Source of the DNA: CAVQFO01 sp963711725
Lineage (GTDB): Bacteria; Pseudomonadota; Gammaproteobacteria; Nitrococcales; Aquisalimonadaceae
Direction: 5' to 3'
DNA length: 64,000 nucleotides
NCBI GenBank assembly: GCA_963711725.1
Contig: CAVQFO010000020.1
Coordinates: 131,856 to 195,855 of the forward strand
Positions within the stretch are counted from its first letter, which is position 1; each line of letters opens with the position of its first letter. Shown here piece by piece: positions 11,356 through 20,523 of this stretch. The notes below the pieces were generated by a model. The model made no database searches, was not told where the DNA came from, and saw only the letters and a program-made list of their open reading frames with translations. The position numbers were made by a program, and so were the translations under genes.

Positions 11356-12240
11356 ATGTCGAAGGCCCAGGTATTTCACAGCGGTCAATCGGATTTTTCC
11401 GGCTTTAATGCGCTCACGGTGGACGTCGAGGACTATTTCCAGGTTTCGGCCTTCGCCCCCCTCATTCCGCGGGCAGACTGGAATGCCTGGCAGATCCGGG
11501 TCGACCGCAATCTGGCGCGAATCCTCGACCTGTTCGATCGCCACGGCGCCCGCGCCACGTTCTTCACCTTGGGCTGGGTGGCCGAGCGCTTCCCTGAACT
11601 GATTCGGGAAGTCGTCTCACGCGGCCACGAGCTGGCCAGCCATGGCTACGGCCACCAGCGGGTTGGCGAACTCGGACGCATGGGTTTTCTGGACGACATA
11701 CGCCGTGCGAAAGATGTGCTGGAGGACGTTGCCGGCGTCGCGGTGGTGGGGTACCGGGCACCCAGTTTCTCCATCGACAAGGAGACGTCGTGGGCGTATG
11801 AGTGTTTGGCCGAGGCGGGATATCGGTACAGCTCCAGCGTCTATCCCATCCGTCACGATCACTACGGAATGCCCGACGCGCCGCGTTTCCCTTATGCCGT
11901 GCCGGAAGACGCCCGGATTACGGAAATGCCGGTCACGACGGTCCGCGTGCTAGGGCGCTCCCTGCCCGCGGGAGGCGGGGGCTACTTCCGGTTGCTGCCC
12001 TACGCGCTGTCGAAGTGGTCGCTGGAACGGGTCAATAGCCGGGACGGGCGCCCGTGCATCTTCTATTTCCATCCCTGGGAGATCGACCCGGAGCAGCCGC
12101 GGCCCGAGGGTCTGAGTGCGCGTACCCGTTTCCGGCACTACCTGAACCTGTATCGCATGGAAGACCGTCTGAATCGGCTGCTGCACGATTTTCGATGGAC
12201 CCGGCTGGACGAAGTGTTCAAGGAGGAGGCGCATGCCTGA
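11356..12240 (+). CDS. XrtA system polysaccharide deacetylase
   Basis: 294 residues of the NodB-like carbohydrate esterase 4 fold in the subfamily found in exosortase A loci. The N-terminal motif ALTVDVEDYFQ carries the metal/catalytic aspartates, and HELASHGYGHQ supplies the metal-binding histidines. It probably removes N-acetyl groups from the exopolysaccharide or its precursor. Its start lies 1 nt after wecB and its end overlaps the FemAB-like gene by 8 nt, so it is in the middle of one transcription unit. Confidence 0.92.
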   Translation: MSKAQVFHSGQSDFSGFNALTVDVEDYFQVSAFAPLIPRADWNAWQIRVDRNLARILDLFDRHGARATFFTLGWVAERFPELIREVVSRGHELASHGYGHQRVGELGRMGFLDDIRRAKDVLEDVAGVAVVGYRAPSFSIDKETSWAYECLAEAGYRYSSSVYPIRHDHYGMPDAPRFPYAVPEDARITEMPVTTVRVLGRSLPAGGGGYFRLLPYALSKWSLERVNSRDGRPCIFYFHPWEIDPEQPRPEGLSARTRFRHYLNLYRMEDRLNRLLHDFRWTRLDEVFKEEAHA

Positions 12241-13303
12241 ATCAAATACCGCCCTGGAAACGACGATCCCGCCGGCCGTGACCGTCGCGCGCCTGCAGGC
12301 TGCGCACCGGAAGGAGTGGGACCGGTTTGTCATGCGCTGTCCGGAGGCGACCTTTTTCCATCGCGCGGGTTGGCAGGAAGTCATTGAAAAGGCTTTCGGG
12401 CATCGAACCCATTTCCTGATCGCGCGGCGGCCGGGTGTCGGCATTGAGGGCGTCCTTCCGCTGGCCGAGATCCGGAGCCGGTTATTCGGACATTCGCTGA
12501 TCAGCTTGCCGTTCTGTGTCTATGGCGGCATCGCCGCGGAGTCCTCCGAAGCGCGGGACGCCTTGGACGCCGAAGCTCAACAGCTGGCGGCAAGCCTGGG
12601 GGTGGGCCACCTGGAGTACCGAAACCGGCAGCCGTTGCACACCGACTGGCATGGAAACGACCTTTACGTCACCTTCCGCGGAGAGATCGACCCCGAGCCC
12701 GAGAACAACCTGAAGCGAATCCCCCGCAAGCAAAGGGCCATGGTCCGCAAGGGTATCAAGGCGGGTCTCGAGAGCGCGCTGGATTGCGACACGAGCCGCT
12801 TCTTCGACGCCTATGCACGCAGCGTGCTGCGCCTCGGAACCCCCGTGTTTCCCCGGCGTTATTTCCGGCTTTTGAAAAGGGTCTTCGGGGACGATTGCGA
12901 GGTGCTCACCATCGAGCACGAGGGAGAGGTCGTTTCCAGCGTACTGAGCTTCTACTTCCGCGACGAGGTCTTGCCCTACTACGGCGGCGGAACGGACGCG
13001 GCACGTCGGTTCGCGGCCAACGATTTCATGTATTGGGAGCTGATGCGACGTGCGGCCGAGCGTGGTTACCGCGTATTCGACTTCGGGCGCAGCAAGGAGG
13101 GAACGGGCTCTTATGACTTCAAGCGACACTGGGGTTTCGAGCCGATCCCGCTAAGTTACGAGTACCAGTTACATCGAGCGCGCAGCGTTCCAGAGCACAA
13201 CCCACTCAATCCCCGCTATCAACGCCTGATTCGCATCTGGCAGCGTCTGCCGCTGGGCGTCGCCAACCTGATCGGGCCCCACATCGTGAAGAATCTGGGA
13301 TGA
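12233..13303 (+). CDS. FemAB family XrtA/PEP-CTERM system-associated protein
   Basis: 356 residues with the double-GNAT-like FemAB fold. It resembles the FemAB-type proteins conserved in exosortase A loci (TIGR03019-like). The C-terminal half has the recognisable FDFGRSKEGTGSYDFK stretch. FemAB proteins transfer aminoacyl groups to peptidoglycan or lipid-linked precursors; the substrate here is unknown. It overlaps its neighbours by 8 and 4 nt. Confidence 0.88.
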   Translation: MPESNTALETTIPPAVTVARLQAAHRKEWDRFVMRCPEATFFHRAGWQEVIEKAFGHRTHFLIARRPGVGIEGVLPLAEIRSRLFGHSLISLPFCVYGGIAAESSEARDALDAEAQQLAASLGVGHLEYRNRQPLHTDWHGNDLYVTFRGEIDPEPENNLKRIPRKQRAMVRKGIKAGLESALDCDTSRFFDAYARSVLRLGTPVFPRRYFRLLKRVFGDDCEVLTIEHEGEVVSSVLSFYFRDEVLPYYGGGTDAARRFAANDFMYWELMRRAAERGYRVFDFGRSKEGTGSYDFKRHWGFEPIPLSYEYQLHRARSVPEHNPLNPRYQRLIRIWQRLPLGVANLIGPHIVKNLG

Positions 13304-14562
13304 CGGCGAAGCCAAGTCTTCTGTTTCTGTCTCATCGAATTCCCTATCCGCCGGACAAAGGGGAGAAGATTCGCGCCTGGCAGTTTCTTCGAGGGCTGGC
13401 CCGAGACTACCGCGTTTATCTGGGCACGTTCATCGACGACCCCCGCGATCGCCAGTTTACCGATGTAGTTGCCGGCGAATGCGAGGAATGCTGTTTCGTG
13501 GATCTCCATCCGTTTTCCGCCAAGCTGAAATCGCTGTCCGGGCTGGGTACCGGCCGTTCCCTGACGGAGGTGTACTACCGCAATGGGCGGTTGAGCCGCT
13601 GGACTGCCGGGCTCGCGGCGCGCGTGGGGCTGGACCGGGTGCTGGTCTACTCCTCCGCCATGGCCCAGTTTGCTCCGCGCATCGACGGCCGCCGCGTCGT
13701 CGACTACGTGGATGTGGATTCGGACAAATGGCGGCAGTACGCGGCCAGCCGCCGCGGACCCGCCCGGTGGATTTATGCGCGCGAAAGTCGCCGGTTGGCG
13801 GCCTACGAGCAAGCGTTGGCCGCGGAGTTCGACGCCGGAGTCTTCGTCTCCGCCGCCGAGGCCAGATTCTTCCAGGAGCGTGTGCCGTTGGTCGCCGACC
13901 GCATCCATGCCATTGATAACGGCGTCGATACCGACTTCTTCTCGCCGGAGCGCGACTATCCGAACCCCTATGACGCCGACGATCTGCCGATTGTCTTCAC
14001 CGGGGCCATGGACTACTGGCCGAACGTGGACGCCGTGACCTTCTTCGCCCGTGAGGTCATGCCTGCGGTGAGGCGGGTGCAACCCAGGGCCGTTTTCTAT
14101 ATTGTCGGCGGCCGTCCGTCTCCCGCCGTGAAGTCGCTCCAGCAGTTGCCCGGCGTTCACGTGACCGGTCGCGTGCCCGATGTGCGGCCCTACGTCAGCC
14201 ATGCCCGGATTTCTGTCGCCCCCTTGCGTCTGGCCCGGGGCGTTCAGAACAAGGTGCTGGAGGCGCTCGCCATGGCGAAGCCGGTTCTGGTCTCACCAGC
14301 GGCGCTGGAAGGGCTGGTGGCCGAGGAGGGCAGGCACCTCGCCGTGGCCCGAACCGCTGCTGATTTTTCAGAGTCCGCCGTGTCTCTGCTGGAGGGCGAC
14401 CATGCGCAACTGGGCGCGCGCGGCCGCCAGTTGGTCACCGAGCGCTACGCCTGGGAGGCAAGCGTCGCCCGGCTCAAGGAATTGCTGGAAGGGAAGGCGC
14501 TTGGATCCTCGGTCAGCGGGCAGATCGACGGAGTGGTCGAGCGGGCCGGAGGGGCTGTATGA
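13300..14562 (+). CDS. TIGR03087-type PEP-CTERM/XrtA glycosyltransferase
   Basis: 420-residue GT-B fold glycosyltransferase (group 1, GT4-like). The N-terminus FLSHRIPYPPDKGEKIR is the signature of the exosortase A-linked subfamily. The C-terminal nucleotide-sugar half contains the VFTGAMDYWPNVDAV stretch and a late acidic KVLEALAMAKPV segment. It should add one sugar of the repeat unit on the cytoplasmic side. ATGA overlaps couple it to the FemAB-like gene and to xrtA. Confidence 0.9.
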   Translation: MTAKPSLLFLSHRIPYPPDKGEKIRAWQFLRGLARDYRVYLGTFIDDPRDRQFTDVVAGECEECCFVDLHPFSAKLKSLSGLGTGRSLTEVYYRNGRLSRWTAGLAARVGLDRVLVYSSAMAQFAPRIDGRRVVDYVDVDSDKWRQYAASRRGPARWIYARESRRLAAYEQALAAEFDAGVFVSAAEARFFQERVPLVADRIHAIDNGVDTDFFSPERDYPNPYDADDLPIVFTGAMDYWPNVDAVTFFAREVMPAVRRVQPRAVFYIVGGRPSPAVKSLQQLPGVHVTGRVPDVRPYVSHARISVAPLRLARGVQNKVLEALAMAKPVLVSPAALEGLVAEEGRHLAVARTAADFSESAVSLLEGDHAQLGARGRQLVTERYAWEASVARLKELLEGKALGSSVSGQIDGVVERAGGAV

Positions 14563-16142
14563 CCGAATATCAGAAACCGGATTCCTCCCTGGCGGCCTCG
14601 TCCACGGCTGACGCGAGCGCCCCCCGGCCCGCCGCGGTCGGACGCTGGCGCGTGGCGGCGTTCGCCCTGGGCATCCAGTTGCTCGTGCTGTTCGCGCTCT
14701 ACTTCAATACGTTCCACAGCATGGTTCACACGTGGCTGCGCTCCGAGACCTTCGCGCACGGTCTGGCGATTGTTCCCATCGTCCTGTATCTCGTCTGGCG
14801 CCGCCGGGCGACTCTGCGCGCCCTTCCGGTCAACCCCGATCTCTGGGCGCTGCCCTTCATCGCGGGCGCCGGCGCGTTGTGGCTTGCCGGGGACTTGGCC
14901 GATGTTCAGGTCGCAAGCCAGTACGGCGCGACTCTGCTGATTCCGCTCTCGGTTTGGGTGCTGCTGGGCCGGCGTGTCGCAAAAGCCTTGCTGTTCCCGT
15001 TGGCTTTCCTGCTTCTGGCGGTGCCGTTCGGGGAGTTCCTGGTCCCCGAGCTGATGAAATTCACCGCGGATTTCACGGTGGCGTTGCTCCATCTGACCGG
15101 CATTCCGGTCTATCGGGAGGGGCTGCATCTCACATTGACCTCCGGGACCTGGTCGGTGGAAGCGGCCTGCAGCGGACTGCGTTACCTGATTGCGTCGTTC
15201 ACACTCGGGTGTCTTTATGCCTACCTGACCTACCGCAGCCTTTGGCGGCGTCTGGTGTTCATTCTGCTGTCCCTTGCCGTGCCCATTCTCGCCAACGGAC
15301 TGCGGGCATTTACGATTGTGCTGATCGGGCATTTCATCAGCATGGAGCTGGCTACGGGGATCGACCACATCATCTATGGCTGGCTCTTCTTTGGGCTAAT
15401 CACGTTCATTCTGTTCTGGATCGGTGGCTACTGGCGGGATGACGAGAGCGAAGAGGGCGTTGCCGAGAGCCGCTCCGTTGGCGGCGTCGCCAATCGCGGC
15501 CGTCTCTTCGGCGCGGCTGTAGCAGCCGTCATCGCCGTGGCCCTGTGGCCGGCCTATGGCGCCTTGGTGAGCAGGATTGCTCCGAGCGCCACGGTAGCTC
15601 TCAGCGCTCCACGGGTCTCGGGTTGGACCGCGGCTCCGGACAACATCGATTATACGCCCGCCTATCATGGGACCCGTGCCCATATGAATGTCGTTTATCG
15701 GCGTGGGAACGACCATGCCGGGCTTTACGTCGGCATGTACCGCAATCAGAGGGAACACGCGGAGCTTATCGCCTGGGAGAATTCGCTGACGAACCAGGGC
15801 GTACCCAAGCCCTCGGACTGGCGGAAGGCTGCATCGGGGACCGCGCGGCTGGTCACGGAGGGTAAGCCGCTACCGGTGGACACGGCCGTGCTCGGTCGCG
15901 GCGACGATCATATCCTCGTGTGGCGGTGGTATTGGATCGACGGGCAATTCACCCGCGACCCCTTGGAAGTGAAGTTGCGCACGCTCTACGACCATCTGTT
16001 GGGGCGGGATGATGCGGCCGCGGCCATCGTCGTCTACGCACCCTTCGAAATCGTGCCGGACGAAGCCCGGGAAACACTGGATGGCTTTGTCGGAGACCTT
16101 CTCCCCCAATTGCGACAGAGCCTGGAGAATGTGCGTGGCTGA
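14559..16142 (+). CDS. xrtA: Exosortase A with C-terminal EpsI domain
   Basis: 527 residues. The N-terminal about 290 residues are a multi-spanning membrane protein with the exosortase triad: Cys204 in EAACSGLRYL, Arg249 in LANGLRAF and His270 in GIDH. The C-terminal about 200 residues form an EpsI-type soluble domain, probably periplasmic, including the HMNVVYRR and WRWYWIDG stretches. The enzyme recognises PEP-CTERM tails, cleaves them and probably attaches the protein to a glycan or lipid partner. A likely substrate is encoded at 53047. It overlaps both flanking glycosyltransferase genes. Confidence 0.96.
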   Translation: MTEYQKPDSSLAASSTADASAPRPAAVGRWRVAAFALGIQLLVLFALYFNTFHSMVHTWLRSETFAHGLAIVPIVLYLVWRRRATLRALPVNPDLWALPFIAGAGALWLAGDLADVQVASQYGATLLIPLSVWVLLGRRVAKALLFPLAFLLLAVPFGEFLVPELMKFTADFTVALLHLTGIPVYREGLHLTLTSGTWSVEAACSGLRYLIASFTLGCLYAYLTYRSLWRRLVFILLSLAVPILANGLRAFTIVLIGHFISMELATGIDHIIYGWLFFGLITFILFWIGGYWRDDESEEGVAESRSVGGVANRGRLFGAAVAAVIAVALWPAYGALVSRIAPSATVALSAPRVSGWTAAPDNIDYTPAYHGTRAHMNVVYRRGNDHAGLYVGMYRNQREHAELIAWENSLTNQGVPKPSDWRKAASGTARLVTEGKPLPVDTAVLGRGDDHILVWRWYWIDGQFTRDPLEVKLRTLYDHLLGRDDAAAAIVVYAPFEIVPDEARETLDGFVGDLLPQLRQSLENVRG

Positions 16143-17349
16143 GCGTGCTCGGGCAGACTGCCATCGGCCTCTGGTGGTGCACCTGATCTACCGTCTCGAC
16201 GTCGGGGGATTGGAGAACGGCGTGGTGAACCTGATCAACACCATGCCCGCCGACCGTTTTCGTCATGCCATCGTGTGCATGACGGAATATACGGACTTTC
16301 GCCGCAGGATCCGCGTACCGGATGTGGCTGTCTACGCCCTGGGCAAGCCGGCCGGAAAGGCGCCCGGCACCTACCTGGCGCTCTGGCGGCTTCTCAGAAA
16401 CCTTCGCCCGGCGATTGTGCATTCCCGTAATCTGGCGACGTTGGAAGGCCAGGTTGCCGCCGCCGCGGCGCGCGTGCCCGTTCGCGTTCACGGCGAACAC
16501 GGCTGGGACGTTGATGACCTGCATGCGCGCAGCGCCCGCAACCGGCGGCTGAGGCGCGTGCTAAAGCCCTTTGTGCATCGCTATGTAGCGGTTTCGCGCC
16601 ATCTCGCGGATTATCTCGTCGACTCCGTCGGCGTGCCCCGCCGAAAGATCAGCCAGATCTACAACGGCGTGGATACAACACGTTTCCGGCCGGGGGCAGT
16701 CGCTAGGCCGTCGCTGAAGGACGCCAATACCCGTTTCCTGGTGGGTACAGTCGGACGGCTGGCCGCCGTGAAGGACCAAGCCGCGCTAATCCGGGCGTTT
16801 GCCGCCGTGCTTCGAATGCGCCCCGAGTGGAGCGGACGGGTCCGGCTGGCGGTGATCGGTGACGGTGCGTTGCGCGGTGAGCTCGGGGAGCTGATCCGGG
16901 AAGAGGGGATTGAGGCGGACAGCACCATGACGGGGTCTCGTGACAACGTCTCGGAGCTCATGCGGGAGATGGATCTGTTCGTCCTCCCCTCCCTCGCGGA
17001 AGGTGTCTCTAACACAATTCTGGAGGCCATGGCCACGGCCCTTCCGGTGATCGCCACCCGCGTCGGGGGGAACCCGGAGCTGGTCGACGACGGGCAAACC
17101 GGGCGCTTGGTCGCGGCGGCAGATTCCGACCAGCTCGCGGATGCCATCGCTGCGTATGTCGACAATCCGGAGAGGGCCAGGGCCCATGGCGAGGAGGGCC
17201 GCCGGCGCGTGGAGCGGCAGTTCAGCCTGCGCGCCATGGTCGACGGCTATCTCGATGCCTATAGTGCCGCTTGCGCGGCTTCGGGCCGGTTCAACGACGG
17301 TTTTGCCGCCGGAACCGGTGCCGGTTTGCCGCCTACGGAGAGCCGATAA
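16135..17349 (+). CDS. TIGR03088-type PEP-CTERM/XrtA glycosyltransferase
   Basis: About 404-residue GT4 glycosyltransferase. LIYRLDVGGLENGVVN near the N-terminus is the subfamily hallmark; the C-terminal half has LPSLAEGVSNTILEAMA, the EX7E-type donor-site region. I chose GTG 16135 because GGAG lies 7 nt upstream. ATG 16129 would leave almost no spacing, and the open frame further upstream is shadowed by xrtA. It overlaps xrtA by 8 nt and meets the amidotransferase gene in a TAATG stop/start overlap. Confidence 0.88.
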   Translation: MAERARADCHRPLVVHLIYRLDVGGLENGVVNLINTMPADRFRHAIVCMTEYTDFRRRIRVPDVAVYALGKPAGKAPGTYLALWRLLRNLRPAIVHSRNLATLEGQVAAAAARVPVRVHGEHGWDVDDLHARSARNRRLRRVLKPFVHRYVAVSRHLADYLVDSVGVPRRKISQIYNGVDTTRFRPGAVARPSLKDANTRFLVGTVGRLAAVKDQAALIRAFAAVLRMRPEWSGRVRLAVIGDGALRGELGELIREEGIEADSTMTGSRDNVSELMREMDLFVLPSLAEGVSNTILEAMATALPVIATRVGGNPELVDDGQTGRLVAAADSDQLADAIAAYVDNPERARAHGEEGRRRVERQFSLRAMVDGYLDAYSAACAASGRFNDGFAAGTGAGLPPTESR

Positions 17350-19295
17350 TGTGCGGAATCGCAGGAATCTTTGACCACCGCGGCCGTCGTCCGGTCGATC
17401 GCGATCTGCTTGGCCGGATGACCGCGACGCTGTTTCACCGCGGCCCGGACGAAGGCGGGCTCCACACGGAGCCCGGCGTGGGTCTTGGACATCGCAGGCT
17501 GTCCATCATTGATCTCGGGGGCGGACATCAACCTCTTTTCAATGAAGACGGCAGCGTGGCCGTGGTCTTCAACGGAGAGATCTACAATTTCCGAGGCCTG
17601 GTCGACGAGCTCAAGGCAGCCGGCCATGTCTTCAAGACCCATTCGGATACCGAAGTGATCGTCCACGGCTGGGAGGAATGGGGCGAGCATTGCGTGGACC
17701 GGTTTCGGGGCATGTTTGCCTTTGCCGTATGGGATCGCGGCCGTGACTGCCTTTTTCTTGCGCGGGACCGCCTGGGGATCAAACCTCTTTACTATGCAGC
17801 CTTGCCGGACGGACGCGTCACCTTCGCCTCGGAGCTGAAGGCACTGTTGGTGGACCCCGCGTTACCTCGGGAAATCGACCCCCGGTCGGTGGAGGATTAC
17901 TTTGCGTACGGCTATGTGCCGGAGCCACGGAGTATCTTCCGCCACGCCTTCAAGCTTTCGCCGGGCCATACCTTGCTCGTGCGCCGGGACGGTGCGCCGT
18001 TGGTGCAGCGACGTTACTGGGATTTGCATTTCTCCTCGGAGCCCTTGGCGCCTGCCGCGGGACAGGCGGTGGAAGAGGCCGTGGTTGAGCATCTCCAGGA
18101 CGCCGTGAGCAGCCACCTGGTGTCCGACGTGCCCGTCGGCGCGTTTCTGTCCGGAGGCGTCGATTCCAGCGCCGTGGTCGCGATGATGGCCCGGGTCGTG
18201 GACGACCCCGTGCGGACGGTGTCCATTGGCTTCGGCGATCCCCGGTTCAACGAGGCACACTACGCCGCCCAAGTGGCCGAGCGCTATCACACCGATCACC
18301 AGCTCCGCGAGGTCAACCCCGATGACTTCGGGCTCCTGGACCGTCTGGCACGGCTCTACGACGAGCCCTACGCCGACAGTTCCGCCATGCCCACGTACCG
18401 CGTCTGCGAGTTGGCCCGGCAGCGGGTCAAGGTGGCCCTGTCGGGTGATGGTGGCGACGAGGCTTTCGCCGGCTACCGCCGGTATCAGTGGCACCTCAAG
18501 GAGGAACAGGTTCGCGGGGTGCTGCCCCTGGGTTTGCGCCGTAACGTTTTCGGCGCGCTGGGCTGGGCGTACCCCAAACTCGACTGGGCACCCCGGTTCC
18601 TGCGCGCCAAGGCAACCTTCCAGGCCCTGGGGCGCGATAGCGTGGAAGGCTATTTCCATAGCGTGTCCCTGGTTAGCGCCTGGCAGCGTCAGAGCTTGTT
18701 CTCCCGGGCATTCCAGCGGGAGTTGCAAGGTTACGAGGCCGTGCAGGTGTTGCGGGATCACGCGGTCAACGGGCCCGACCATCCGTTGTCCAGGGTGCAG
18801 TACCTGGACTTCAAGACTTATCTGCCGGGCGACATTCTCACCAAGGTGGATCGTGCAAGTATGGCTCATTCACTGGAAGTACGCGTTCCCGTCCTGGATC
18901 ACCGGTTCGTCGAATGGGCAGCGAGCCTCCCTCCGTCCCTCAAGCTGTCTGGCGGCGAAGGCAAATATGTCCTGAAAAGGGCGTTGGAGCCGTATTTGCC
19001 CCGGGACGTGCTCTATCGAAAAAAAATGGGTTTTGCCGTGCCGTTGGCGAGCTGGTTCCGCGGCCCGCTACGCGACAAATTGCGGGATGCGGTGCTTGGC
19101 GACACGCTGGCAGATACGGGTATTTTCGACCAACGCACGCTCAAGGCATTGGTGGAACGCCATCAAAGCGGTGCCCGGGACCATAGCGCCATCTTGTGGA
19201 GTTTGCTCATGTTCGAGCGTTTCGTCAGCGGTGTCATGGAGGGGCAATCCGGCATGGCGCCCAGTGTCCGCCCGGCGGCCATGGAATCGGCCTAG
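17349..19295 (+). CDS. XrtA/PEP-CTERM system amidotransferase (asparagine synthase family)
   Basis: 648 residues. The N-terminal glutamine amidotransferase domain begins MCGIAGIF with Cys2 as the expected nucleophile. The C-terminal synthetase domain has the PP-loop FLSGGVDSSAV near residue 265 and SGDGGDE further on. It is the exosortase A-linked relative of asparagine synthetase B and probably amidates a sugar acid or another component of the polymer rather than aspartate (inference from context). The initiating Met is fixed by the need to expose Cys2. Confidence 0.92.
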   Translation: MCGIAGIFDHRGRRPVDRDLLGRMTATLFHRGPDEGGLHTEPGVGLGHRRLSIIDLGGGHQPLFNEDGSVAVVFNGEIYNFRGLVDELKAAGHVFKTHSDTEVIVHGWEEWGEHCVDRFRGMFAFAVWDRGRDCLFLARDRLGIKPLYYAALPDGRVTFASELKALLVDPALPREIDPRSVEDYFAYGYVPEPRSIFRHAFKLSPGHTLLVRRDGAPLVQRRYWDLHFSSEPLAPAAGQAVEEAVVEHLQDAVSSHLVSDVPVGAFLSGGVDSSAVVAMMARVVDDPVRTVSIGFGDPRFNEAHYAAQVAERYHTDHQLREVNPDDFGLLDRLARLYDEPYADSSAMPTYRVCELARQRVKVALSGDGGDEAFAGYRRYQWHLKEEQVRGVLPLGLRRNVFGALGWAYPKLDWAPRFLRAKATFQALGRDSVEGYFHSVSLVSAWQRQSLFSRAFQRELQGYEAVQVLRDHAVNGPDHPLSRVQYLDFKTYLPGDILTKVDRASMAHSLEVRVPVLDHRFVEWAASLPPSLKLSGGEGKYVLKRALEPYLPRDVLYRKKMGFAVPLASWFRGPLRDKLRDAVLGDTLADTGIFDQRTLKALVERHQSGARDHSAILWSLLMFERFVSGVMEGQSGMAPSVRPAAMESA

Positions 19296-19308
19296 GAAAT
19301 CACTTCCC

Positions 19309-20523
19309 ATGCGCATACTCCACGTATTCGATCATTCCATCCCGCTGCACAGCGGATACAGCTTCCGCAGCCGCGCGATCCTGGAGCACCAGCGGGCGCT
19401 GGGGTGGGAAACGTTCCACGTGACCGGGCCCAAGCATTACGCCAAGTCTCCGGAAGAGGAAACCGTGGACGGCCTGCACTTCTACCGCAGCGATCCGCTG
19501 GCCGGATGGCGTGCCCGCGCACCGCTGTTCAACCACTGGGCCGTGGTTCGGACCCTGGAACAGCGGATCGAAGAGGTCGCCCGGCACGTGCGCCCGGACA
19601 TCATTCACGCCCACTCGCCGGCGCTCAACGGACTGGCGGCCTTGAATGCGGGCGGACGGTTGGGAATCCCGGTGGTCTACGAGGTGCGAGCCTTCTGGGA
19701 GGATGCCGCCGTCGATCACGGCACCACGTGGGAGGGCAGCCCCCGCTATCGCCTGACCCGCCGGCTCGAAACCCACGTGCTGCGCCGAGCCGACGCGGTG
19801 ACCTGCATCTGCGAGGGCTTGCGGGCGGATATCGCCGGGCGGGGGATCCCCGAGACCCGGATCAAGATAATCCCCAACGCGGTGGATGCGGGGCGCTTCA
19901 CTTTCAGCCCGGCGAAGGATGCGGGGCTGGCCCGCGAGCTCGGTCTGGGCGAGGGGCCGGTACTGGGGTTCATCGGGTCGTTCTATGCGTACGAGGGCCT
20001 GGAGTTGTTGCTGCGCGCGTTACCGTCGCTCGTCCAGCAATATCCCGAAATCCGGGCACTCCTCGTGGGTGGCGGTCCCGAAGAGGAGCGGTTGAAGGTC
20101 GAGGTGGAAACCCTGGGCCTGGCCGACAAGGTGGTCTTCACGGGGCGGGTCCCTCACGAACAGATTTCGCGCTACTACGGCTTGGTGGACGTCTTCGCCT
20201 ATCCCCGATTGCCCATCCGTTTGACCGAACTGGTCACTCCGTTGAAGCCCCTGGAGGCCATGGCTCAGGGCAAGCTGGTTGTGGCTTCGGACGTGGGGGG
20301 GCACCGGGAGTTGATCCACGACGGCGACAACGGCTTCCTGTTCCAAGCCGGCTCGGCGGAGGCCCTTGCGAGCGCAATTGCGGGGCTTTTAAGTAGGCGC
20401 GACCAGTGGGATTCCATCCGCCAACGGGGACGGGCCTTTGTCGAGACGGAGCGCAGCTGGCCCGTATCGGTGGGTCGCTACGCCGCCGTCTACGATCGGG
20501 TTCTCGCCGGGAGGGCGGCGTGA
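19309..20523 (+). CDS. TIGR04063-type PEP-CTERM/XrtA glycosyltransferase
   Basis: 404-residue GT4 family enzyme. MRILHVFDHSIPLHSGYSFR at the N-terminus is typical of the exosortase A-associated subfamily. The C-terminal donor-binding half contains GFIGSFYAYEGLELLL and the acidic LKPLEAMAQGKLV region. ATG 19309 is preferred because it starts exactly at the conserved N-terminus, although the open frame extends 276 nt upstream inside the amidotransferase gene. AGGA lies about 11 nt upstream. It ends in a GTGA overlap with the next gene. Confidence 0.9.
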   Translation: MRILHVFDHSIPLHSGYSFRSRAILEHQRALGWETFHVTGPKHYAKSPEEETVDGLHFYRSDPLAGWRARAPLFNHWAVVRTLEQRIEEVARHVRPDIIHAHSPALNGLAALNAGGRLGIPVVYEVRAFWEDAAVDHGTTWEGSPRYRLTRRLETHVLRRADAVTCICEGLRADIAGRGIPETRIKIIPNAVDAGRFTFSPAKDAGLARELGLGEGPVLGFIGSFYAYEGLELLLRALPSLVQQYPEIRALLVGGGPEEERLKVEVETLGLADKVVFTGRVPHEQISRYYGLVDVFAYPRLPIRLTELVTPLKPLEAMAQGKLVVASDVGGHRELIHDGDNGFLFQAGSAEALASAIAGLLSRRDQWDSIRQRGRAFVETERSWPVSVGRYAAVYDRVLAGRAA